From Blakeslea trispora (Eukaryota; Mucoromycota; Mucoromycetes; Mucorales; Choanephoraceae), in the NCBI GenBank assembly GCA_025331445.1, contig JAIWNE010000009.1, positions 1 to 64,000 of the forward strand: a stretch of 64,000 bases of DNA. Reading direction: 5' to 3'. How positions within the stretch are numbered: the stretch's first letter is position 1; each line of letters begins with the position of its first letter. The notes below the pieces were generated by a model. It saw only the letters and a program-made list of their open reading frames with translations, made no database searches and was not told where the DNA came from. Below, one piece after another: positions 56,181-64,000 of this stretch. A program made the position numbers and the translations under genes.

Positions 56181-57676
56181 TTAAAGATAAAGACCTTCAG
56201 GTGTACCTTCACTCTTTCTGTACAACACCTTTTCTTTAGCCTTACGGAAATCATCAGCAACTACCTTCATACGGCGTTCACGCAAGGCCATCAAACCAGC
56301 TTCTGTACAGATAGCCTTAATATCAGCACCCGATAAATCATCTTTGGACATGACAAATTCTTCAAGATCTACATCATCAGCCAATGTCATCCTTGAGGTA
56401 TGAATATTGAAGATTCTACGCTTTGTCTTGACATCAGGTAAGGGGAATTCAATCTTTCTATCAATACGACCAGGACGAATCAAGGCAGGATCCAGACTGT
56501 CAATCTTGTTGGTAGCCATAATGACCTTGACATCACCTCGGGAATCAAAACCATCCAGCTGATTCAACAGTTCCAACATAGTACGTTGAATTTCACGCTC
56601 ACCACCGGAAGTAGAGTCATAACGCTTTGTACCGACAGCATCGATTTCATCAATGAACACAATGGCAGGTGCATTCTCTTCAGCTACCCGGAAGAGTTCA
56701 CGTACCAACTTGGGACCATCACCCAAATATTTCTGAATCAATTCTGAACCGACAATTCTCAAGAAAGTGGCACTGGTCTGGTTAGCCACAGCCTTTGCCA
56801 ACAGTGTTTTACCTGTACCAGGCACACCATACAGAATAACACCCTTGGGTGGTTTGATACCCATTTCTTCATACAGTTCGGGATGTGTCAAGGGTAATTC
56901 GACTGCTTCCTTGATTTCCTGTACCTGTTGCTCAAGACCACCGATATCTGCATAGGATTCAGTAGGTGCTTTTTCGAGCTTCATCACACTGACCATAGGG
57001 TCTGTATCGTCAGCCAAGACACCGACAACCGACATGGTTTTGTGATGCAACAGTACACTACAACCGGGTTCTAATAAATCCTTATCAACAAAACTCATGA
57101 CAGAGACATAGTATTCGGGTCCTGTAGCTGAAGAGACAATGACGTGATCATCATCAATAATTTCTTCTAAAGAGCCAACTGTCATTGGTGAACCACGTAA
57201 ATCGTCTACGCGGGTACGTTCCTCTTGGTCGCGTTCTTCTTGAGGCTTTAAACGTTCTTGATTCTGTACAAATTCTTCTTCCAACAACAAGTAATCTTTG
57301 ATACGTTCCATCTTTAACATCTTGAGACGACAACGAGTGGTAGGGAAAACTTTTTTTTTAAAAAAAGAAAGAGTCAATGATCTACTCCAATCTCATCAAG
57401 ACATGTTGTGCTTACCTTGAGGTAACTTGGCAGATGTATCGGGTCCTCTCTTCTTCTTTTTGCCTACACGAGTGGGTACTGGAGGTTCCCACTTCTTCTT
57501 CTTGTCCTTGTCCTAAAGCTAGGTTAGCAGATGCTTAGGATACATTATTCTGACTTACCTTATCTTTCTTGTCATTGCCTCTAGGCATACCTGATTGTGC
57601 ATTACCCTAAAGAAATACAGTCAATGTCATGCGTGTCTCTTTTTTTGTATTGTGGTCTAGAGTATGTATTTACCAT
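56181..57676 (-). CDS. RPT2: 26S proteasome regulatory ATPase Rpt2
   Basis: Four exons (57676-57674, 57606-57559, 57512-57416, 57349-56181) encode 438 aa, as expected for Rpt2/PSMC1 of the 19S base. Domains: a Lys-rich N-terminus, coiled coil, OB fold, and AAA+ module with Walker [11 protein letters not shown], Walker B IVFIDEID, second region of homology ending [10 protein letters not shown], and C-terminal lid. The N-terminus MGNAQSG fits an N-myristoylation signal, known for Rpt2. The C-terminus GLYL carries the HbYX motif that docks into the alpha ring and opens the gate. Exon 1 is the ATG alone. The promoter is shared with the divergent IES6-like gene, 184 bp away; the window also carries alpha2 (PRE8) elsewhere. 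Confidence 0.97.
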
Positions 57677-57860
57677 TTTATAGAATATATAGTGATGTGT
57701 AAAAAAAGAAAGAAAGAAGACCTGCGCGTCCTTATTATTTTAAACGTAATTAAAGTACGTCAGCTTCGTGACTGTATTGGAGGACATTGAAAACAGTAAT
57801 AACAATAAAGCTTTCTTTTTTCTTTTTTTTTCTTTTCTAAACCATTCATAAAGGGTTACT
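57677..57860. promoter_or_regulatory. Short bidirectional promoter of RPT2 and the IES6-like gene
   Basis: Only 184 bp separate the two outward-reading start codons. The stretch contains pyrimidine-rich leaders on both strands (T/TC-rich near 57805-57835 on plus; GAAAGAAAGAAG near 57705-57720, which is CTTTC-rich on minus). I saw no proteasome-type PACE element (GGTGGCAAA). Confidence 0.6.
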
Positions 57861-58431
57861 ATGTAATATCAACAAACATACACACACATATATATACATA
57901 TAACTCATATTTGTTTAGGGCACCCAAAAGATCAACAAAAAAACCATTGTTTGGAAGAAAAGTGAGTTTCTATTAAACAGAAATGACCTTTGTAGCTCAT
58001 GAATAATAGGCTCAATATGGTTCAGATAGTGAGACAGAATATGAAGGACCACTCAATATGCTGACAGCCAATAAGCCATTCAAGAACAAAGCATACAAGA
58101 ACGCAAAAAAGAACAAAAATCTAAAGCAGATATTGACCTTGGAGCGTGAACAATCTTATGCATTGAATATACCTACATGTAAGTCAACATCCACTCATAT
58201 TCTTTCTCTCTCTCTCTAATACTTTTATTAGATGAAAATATTGAGTGTGCACCCTCTGTTCAACCTCAAAAGAAGTACTGCGATATTACAGGATTAGAAG
58301 CCAAATACACCGATCCTAAAACAGGCTTACGATACCACAATGCAGAAATCTATCAATTCATTCGTACTTTAGGTGTACCTAATGTCCAAGCCTATTTGGG
58401 CAGTCGAAATGCTGCTGTTGTACTTAAATAA
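57861..58431 (+). CDS. IES6: INO80 complex subunit Ies6-like (YL1 C-terminal domain)
   Basis: Four exons (57861-57862, 57919-57961, 58010-58178, 58232-58431) give 137 aa. Ies6/INO80C is a small subunit of the INO80 chromatin remodeller. Residues ANKPFKNKAYKNAKKNKNLK followed by QILTLEREQSY are typical of Ies6, and the C-terminal YL1_C domain is clear (YCDITGLEAKYTDPKTGL, then IYQFIRTLGVPNVQAYL). The frame reads back into exon 2 as APKRSTKKPLFGRK preceded by one G. The only fitting start is an AT at 57861-57862 followed by a GT donor, so the start codon itself is split by a 56-nt intron. Its stop lies 9 bp from the stop of the convergent ankyrin gene. Alternative: an unseen exon further upstream. 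Confidence 0.88.
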
Positions 58432-58440
58432 AAACAAGAT

Positions 58441-59018
58441 TTATTTAAATGTAACATTCCAGTCTTCTCCTTCATCAGAGTCACTCATATCGTATCCTCT
58501 CATGCCTTGATCAATAAGATCACGCATATCGTCTGTTCTTCCTACCACATAGTCAGCCACAGACGAACCTGCCTTATTCTTGATACGCGGATCAGCACCG
58601 GCATCTAAAAGGGCACTGACCATACTCAAGGCTACTTCCGGATCCTCTTCATACTGTAAAGCGAGATGAAGTGGAGTATTGCCTTCTTTCTGATTCCGAC
58701 TATTCACCTGAATACCAGGCTGAAGAAGTAAGAGTTCAAGACAAGTGAGTGAACCAAAACGAGCACTTGATTGACAATTAGTCCCGATGCATACATGATA
58801 ACAGAAAACTTATTTACGCGTAATGAAGCGCTGTATCTCCCAAGGGATCTGCATAATTCACATCCACTTCAGGCTCTTTCAACACATCCTCCAACATCTC
58901 GTCTTGATCGTTTCTGCAGGCTGCCAACAGCAAATCATCTAATGACTCAAACCATCTTGAGTTTAAGCAGTCATAAATAACCGTCTCGAGGCTTACTGTC
59001 TGTTGTTCCTTGATCCAT
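58441..59018 (-). CDS. Small ankyrin-repeat protein
   Basis: Three exons (59018-58997, 58938-58818, 58765-58441) encode 155 aa. After MDQGTTDN, ankyrin repeats run through most of the protein: DLLLAACRNDQDEMLEDVLK, VNYADPLGDTALHYA, GSLTCLELLLLQPGIQVNSR, EGNTPLHLALQYEEDPEVAL and MVSALLDAGADPRIKNKAGS. It ends in an acidic tail (MSDSDEGEDWNVTFK). Ankyrin repeats bind protein partners; this compact layout with acidic tail resembles small cytosolic or nuclear ankyrin proteins of fungi, but I cannot name an orthologue. The second intron falls inside a repeat. Both introns are under 60 nt. Confidence 0.85.
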
Positions 59019-59189
59019 GAGTCAATAATGTATATCTATGTAAAAGAAAAGAAAAAATTAAAAGAAAAACAAAAATGTATCCTATTGGGTATATGTGTCC
59101 GAATCCTATTTTTTTAAATTTAAGAAATGGACTCTCTTATGATAGAATGGCGCCCATCAGATCATAGAAAAAAAAAAAAGTCGTATGTA

Positions 59190-60224
59190 TTAAGGACAAA
59201 TAAAATAAGATTGAGGAGCAAAAACAGAGGTGGTGTGCCAGACAATGCCAGCAATATAGTAAATCACACTAAATTTGATATTTAAACTTTCTTTCACTAT
59301 AGGCGTATTTGTGTCTTGTTGAGTGACCCAACAGGAACCGAGTAAGGTACGAAGGGTTGGATTGGTAGCATCTCGAGTGAGATTAATAAAGATAGGCACT
59401 TGAACAATCTGATCCAGAGATCGAGGGCGTAACACAAGATGACCACTGTTGCCTTTACCGAAAACTTCCCCGGAATAGACCTCAATCACACTCACAGCAA
59501 AATTTTGTATGTTGGTAGGCACCCAATTGTTCATGTTGTTGACTGTAAAATTCACACTCCAGACTGCTTCCATTGTTGTCTTTGAATACTGAGCTGTTGT
59601 GTCAGGGGCCAGACCGGCCTCCAGAAAGAACAAGGTAGGTTCCCTTGGCCAGACAAAATACCATATGATGCCCACCAACAAAATGAATCCGAACAAACAG
59701 AATACCATAGATCGAGCATGAAGACTCAATGGGGCCCACCAAGGCTTCTTTTCATCAGGCAGTGAATCTACTATCTTTTGTTTGTTTTGGTTCTCGATTT
59801 CTTGTGGATAATAAGGAACCTGCTCAACATCGTCCACTATAAAGTTGTCTTGTACGTTAGGCCCGGTATGTTTCAGACTATGATGGTACTGTTGTTGTTG
59901 TGGCGCATTAAAACTAGGTAATTCTTGATCAGGAGATAGGTAATTTGGGTTTTGATAGGCATTTGTTCTATAGGGTTGCTGTTGTAAAGGACTATTCTTT
60001 TTGCTGGAATAATGATCTTGTGAATGGTTGTAATTGTTGATTGATCCAGCATAGGAAGGAGCACTTTGCTCGGAAGGTGTGTAAGGTGGATCTGGAATGA
60101 GACGTTTTTTTTAAGCGATTGACAGATAAAGGGGAGTAATTTGTTGCTATAGGTACGTTTTACCTGCAAACGGCGAAATCCTGTTGGGTTGATAAGGGTC
60201 ATTGATTTGTTGATGCTGATACAT
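59190..60224 (-). CDS. Single-pass membrane protein with LEA2/NDR1-like domain
   Basis: Two exons (60224-60164 and 60091-59190) encode 320 aa. The first 110 residues are Gln/Tyr/Pro/Asn-rich (MYQHQQINDPYQPNRISPFA, YNHSQDHYSSKK), a cytosolic low-complexity region. KKPWWAPLSLHARS then leads into one membrane span, FCLFGFILLVGIIWYFVW, at about 160. The lumenal or external domain (about 175-310) has the beta-rich look of LEA2-type proteins: WSVNFTVNNMNNWVPTNIQN, IEVYSGEVFGKG, IFINLTRDATNP. Similar type II proteins occur across fungi with unknown function; plant relatives sit at the plasma membrane. N-linked sites (NFT, NLT) fit an external location. Domain call moderate, membrane topology clear. 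Confidence 0.75.
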
Positions 60225-63200
60225 TCTGTTTGAATTCCAAATAATATAGACAGTGAAGAGAGAGAGAGAGAGAGAAAAAGAAAAAGGGGGGAGGGGAAAG
60301 GGAAATACTAATAAAAAAAAATCCAAAAATATACCCTGAGATTGAATTCAAACTAAATGTTTGAGAGACCACTGAAACGTCTACTTTTAGATTTATACCG
60401 TGCACTGTTTATTGACTGTGTTATGCAGCCAAGCCTATGGAATTTAATGTTTCAAGAAAACATTGATAAACACAGAATTTTTGGCTGAAATATTGAATAA
60501 AAAAAAACAATAAATAATCTACCCTTTCACTCTAATTGCACATAAATATTTGGGCTTGTCAAAGTGAAGAAAGTTTGTCTTTAAGTAAAGCAGCAGCTTC
60601 TTCCCCTCCCCCCTTTTTTTTAGTCATCGTCCTTTCTAACTCTTAGACATATCATTGCCTGAAGAAGACAAGCAAAGTTAGGGATGTGCATCGACTGAAT
60701 CAGTAGAATGATTAATTTCACTCAATGCCAATCCTAACAAAGATACTTTCTATGTTCAACATCGTCTATTATTGGTTATGGCTTTCCTCGAAAGAATCAA
60801 TGACTCTCAAAGATGGAATTTTTTTTTAGCAAGAGCAGATGTTATTGTTGAACTTATTGTCTCTTATATCTCATAAAAAAAAACTCTGAGTGTTATAAAG
60901 CATCGATTGACATTCGGCTATAATTGCTTCTGAGCATATAAATACATGATATCTTTTATTAGCAAAAACAAAAGAGAGAGAGAAAAAAGCAATCAAGTAA
61001 TGAATTTATTAAAACCTTTGTGTGAGCTTTTGCAATGCTTTGTAATAAATGGAACTTTGTTCTTGGTATGTTTCTTTTTTCTTTTATGGTTGCTGAGATC
61101 TGTTGTTTGCAAGATCTTCGTTTTCTTACAGATCCATGCTATTTTGAAGATATGGAAAAGAAAAAGACTGGTAGTCAACGAACTGCTATAAGATCAAGCT
61201 AAGGATATCTATGCAAGTCATTCCACTTCCTCTAATGACTTGTAACTTTGAAAAAGGCTTTTAGCTATTTTGAGTCTTTTAAACAAAGTTGTTACTCAAC
61301 AATCGAAGCTAAAAACATCCTCTCTTCGGGAGTTTCTCTAGTGCCTACAAAAGATATTCAAATAAGAAAGTTGTTATAGAATGGTCAGGGGTCGAGTAGT
61401 ATTATAGTAAACAAAAGGAATAAAGAGGCCAATACACCCTATTGAAGTGTAGTTTATTTTCTGTGATATAGTGAAACCCAGCATTGCTCCGCGTATTTCG
61501 GATATTGGACATGTATCACACTAATTGTAGAGGAGTTGATAACAAAAGATTATTGGCGGCATAAACGAGTAAAGTAGTCTTTGCACTTCTTTACTTCTTT
61601 TACTCTATGTCTTTATCCTTTTCTCTCTCTCCTTATCTTCCTATGGGAGAAAAAGATAAGGAACGAACTCAGACTTGTCGTGCGTGTATACGTGACAACA
61701 TTGGGACTGTTATTGAAAACAAAAATTTATTTTAGCAGTCAAAAATATCATGTGATAGTAGGCTGTCAAAAAGGTATATAAAGGGTCGTTTTCTCTCTTG
61801 TTTTTCTGTTTCCTTATCCTAACTCTTAGGTGCGTTCTGTCTACGAGCAAGCGTGCTGACGGGTTGAACTCGGCTTTATGCTTGAGTAAGTTTGTTCATT
61901 AGGTAGAGATACACCTGATCTTCTAACATAATGAGTTATGGTTCGCTCTTGGCGACTTGCCTAGTTTTCTTCCCACGAAGCGCTATGGCATGTAATTATA
62001 ACCGAAGATGTGATGGTGAAAGGCTCCTATTGAGCAGGGATCCTCCCGAGGATCATATAGTTAGGGCTAGACTGCGTGGGCAGGATAACCTAGCTATATG
62101 TGATGGGCGCAATTCAAAAAAAATGAAAAATATTATCTCCAAATCAAATGGTGTTATGAAAGTAATATCATTGGATCAAAGGAGAAGGGGGGGGTTAAAC
62201 ATGTCTTTTGTCTAACTTAGTCAAAATAAAGATTATTGAGCGTTATTCTTTTTAAAAGGTCAATTGATTTTCTAAAGGCTTAAAACTCTTCATAATGATT
62301 CTTTTTTCTTGCTCAACTTGTGAAGCTTCTCAATGCTTGGAAAAAGATTGAAGCGTTAGCTCTTGACTTTGAATTGCTTGTGGGGTTCATTTGTTAGTAC
62401 TTTGTATTAAATTTCACTGGACTTTGAGACTCTTTCCAGTCAAATGTACACAGTTGTATAAGCATCTGTTTCTTTTTGAGAATTCTGATTACTAGCAGAA
62501 ATGAAAGCGAAAGTAAAACAATATCCAATGATGAAAGGGAATTTATAAGAAAATTTGATTATCAGAGTGATGATCTTATATTATTTCAGTTTGAAAGAGA
62601 CACCTACCAGCTTAAAGACAAAACGTGAGACTCCTCTTAAGAACATTTCATTTTAAAAAGATTGTAGAAACTGCAATATAATGCTCAAGGGAATATGACA
62701 GTTGTGCGGTTTAGACAAAGTAGCAAGATTCATTTCCCTAAGCTTCTCTTCATTCTATGATGATAACATGATAGTGAAATGCACTATATAAAACAGAAAG
62801 TTGCACCCTTTCTGATCTAACAATTCATCAAGTATAGTCAAAATAAACAAAAAAGAAGTGGAACTACATTTGATACGATTTCTGTTTAACCCATTTCTAG
62901 TCTATCAAAAGAAAAAGTAAAAGGGCAAATATCTTGTTAGATCAAAAAGACAGAAAATATTCTTGTCTTTATAAAACAAAGTCACTCAGTAGCTTTTATC
63001 ACATAATAAGAGGTTATTCTCTTTACAATTGTGAAGAAAAGACATATATCTTGTATTTGATTTAAAGAGCAATATTTAAGCTTTATGCTTTTTTATCATT
63101 ATATCAAATAGCAGATAAGCAAAGAAGCGATAGGAACAGTAGAAGTAGAAAGCAATAGTAGTGAACTAGAACAGAGCAAGGCAATTCATCTAGACTCTGT

Positions 63201-63277
63201 CGAGTTGGCATTGTTTTTAAAACCTCATTGATCAAAAGCTTATTGAAACCACTCAACTACTGTTTTTTGAATACGAG
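60225..63277. other. Gene-free region with possible transposon debris
   Basis: No supported gene in 3 kb. A GC-richer block at about 61820-62100 has an open frame at 61931-62215 without family features. A TATA-like GGTATATAAAGGG lies at 61770-61782, upstream of a CT-rich stretch. Together these could be a fragment of a retroelement promoter/leader, but I see no repeat ends or retroelement proteins. The rest is AT-rich. Confidence 0.35.
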
Positions 63278-63345
63278 TTTGCGTTGAGATAAAAATTAAT
63301 TTACGCTGACATTAAAAGAATATTTACGTCAAGGTAAAAATAGTT
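63278..63345 (+). repeat. Three imperfect 22-bp direct repeats upstream of the transposase
   Basis: Units begin TTTGCGTTGAGATAAAAAT (63278), TTTACGCTGACATTAAAAG (63300) and TTTACGTCAAGGTAAAAAT (63323), spaced 22-23 bp. They end about 100 bp before the transposase ATG and may be transposase-binding subterminal repeats. Confidence 0.5.
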
Positions 63346-63445
63346 TTGCACCAAGAGATTAGAAAAAAATATATAAAATAACCTAAAATATCGCAAAGGT
63401 TTCGACTCCTTTTATCTTTTATTTAGTTTAAATATTAGGAAAAAC

Positions 63446-64000
63446 ATGCAAAGCGTTAGTGGATTTATCACTAATAGTGAAATCATTTCAGATAATGATA
63501 TGGACACTTCATCTGACGATCATATGGAAGATGACGAGAAGGAAGAAGTGGAAATTGAGCATTTCAGTTTGAGCGAAGAATGGATGGAGAAAATAAGACG
63601 CATTGGAAATGATTCTCTATCATATGTACGTGAATATATGGAGGTAGATTTAATAGAGGAAGAGAATGAAGATTTTTTTGGAGATGCTTTTCTCTTCGCA
63701 GAGTCAATGCCATTGAGAAAAAGACATACAGCTTTGAATGTTAAAACAAGAGGTTCTTACAGAAAATATACTCCTAAACAAGTTGAAAAACTCTTCGACT
63801 TAATAATCGAAGAAGGATTCACGACAAAAGCTGCAGCTTTAGCCACTGGGATTGATGTACGCACTGCCCAGAATTACGTTAAAACTTATAACAATGATCC
63901 TGAGAGACGACTTCCAGGATCTTATTCTAAACCTCGTGGAAGACCTCGTAATAAGTTGACTGAGGAGCATTCTAAATTTCTAGTTGACTATATCGAAAAG
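63446..64000 (+). CDS. DDE (IS630/Tc1-mariner-like) transposase, 5' part, runs off the window
   Basis: From ATG 63446 (MQSVSGFITNSEI) the frame stays open for 185 codons to the window end, so the protein is incomplete here. The first 85 residues are acidic (DDHMEDDEKEEVEIEHF). Then comes a homeodomain-like helix-turn-helix: YRKYTPKQVEKLFDLIIEEG, TTKAAALATGIDVRTAQNYV, and the linker GRPRNKLTEEHSKFLVDYIE. This GRPR plus LTEEH arrangement is what precedes the DDE domain in Mucorales IS630-like transposases. The catalytic aspartates would lie beyond 64000. No stop or frameshift is seen, unlike the relic at the left side, so this copy may be young. Alternative: a host gene domesticated from a transposase. 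Confidence 0.75.
   Translation, partial: MQSVSGFITNSEIISDNDMDTSSDDHMEDDEKEEVEIEHFSLSEEWMEKIRRIGNDSLSYVREYMEVDLIEEENEDFFGDAFLFAESMPLRKRHTALNVKTRGSYRKYTPKQVEKLFDLIIEEGFTTKAAALATGIDVRTAQNYVKTYNNDPERRLPGSYSKPRGRPRNKLTEEHSKFLVDYIEK

Noticed and set aside
61931..62215. Plus-strand open frame of 94 codons in a GC-richer block
   Set aside because: No domain, no flanking exons and no leader; possibly transposon debris but not supportable as a gene.

Overview
The window looks like chromosomal DNA from an early-diverging filamentous fungus, most likely Mucoromycota (a Mucorales-type genome). The evidence is AT-rich sequence full of poly-T and pyrimidine tracts, genes split by many 50-70 nt GT-AG introns, eukaryote-only genes (26S proteasome subunits, Kap123-type importin, uL18, SMN, INO80 and SAGA subunits), and degraded copies of Mucorales-type DDE transposases and a Fanzor/TnpB-like gene. 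I see no rRNA, tRNA, CRISPR array or telomere repeat. I could not run searches, so the taxonomy is inferred from gene content and style.

Layout. 0-4.4 kb: the end of an Ada3/Ngg1 (SAGA) gene, a decayed DDE transposase, and a VIP1-like RRM gene. 4.4-9.2 kb: gene-poor. 9.2-18.1 kb: a single HMG-box factor, an OPT-family oligopeptide transporter and a CDF/SLC30 zinc transporter. 18.1-22 kb: mostly empty, with one doubtful minus-strand gene next to small tandem repeats. 22.1-30.2 kb: a GRAM-VASt sterol-transfer (Lam/Aster-like) gene converging on a KAP123-like importin, then proteasome alpha2. 32.7-36.1 kb: an 827-residue RasGEF with a degenerate Ras-like G domain at its own N-terminus. 37.5-49 kb: a small unknown gene, a tail-anchored coiled-coil protein with a CC1-box-like motif, ribosomal protein uL18 (RPL5), SMN, and a CAMK-like kinase. 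50-51.3 kb: a broken Fanzor/TnpB-like gene. 52.8-60.2 kb: a small protein with a PP1-type RVxF motif, TatD nuclease, RPT2 and IES6 head to head, IES6 and an ankyrin protein tail to tail with 9 bp between stop codons, and a LEA2-like membrane protein. 60.2-63.3 kb: empty or transposon debris. 63.4-64 kb: the open 5' part of a transposase running off the edge.

The genes are mostly independent housekeeping or signalling genes, not an operon-like system. Points worth a second look are the RasGEF/pseudo-GTPase fusion, the CC1-box membrane protein, the Fanzor relic, introns placed directly after or inside start codons (RPL5, RPT2, the kinase, IES6), two GC-AG introns, and a roughly 300-bp dispersed repeat present twice. 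Exon boundaries were read by eye. Where I give a protein length, the exon sum is a multiple of three and all exons stay open.
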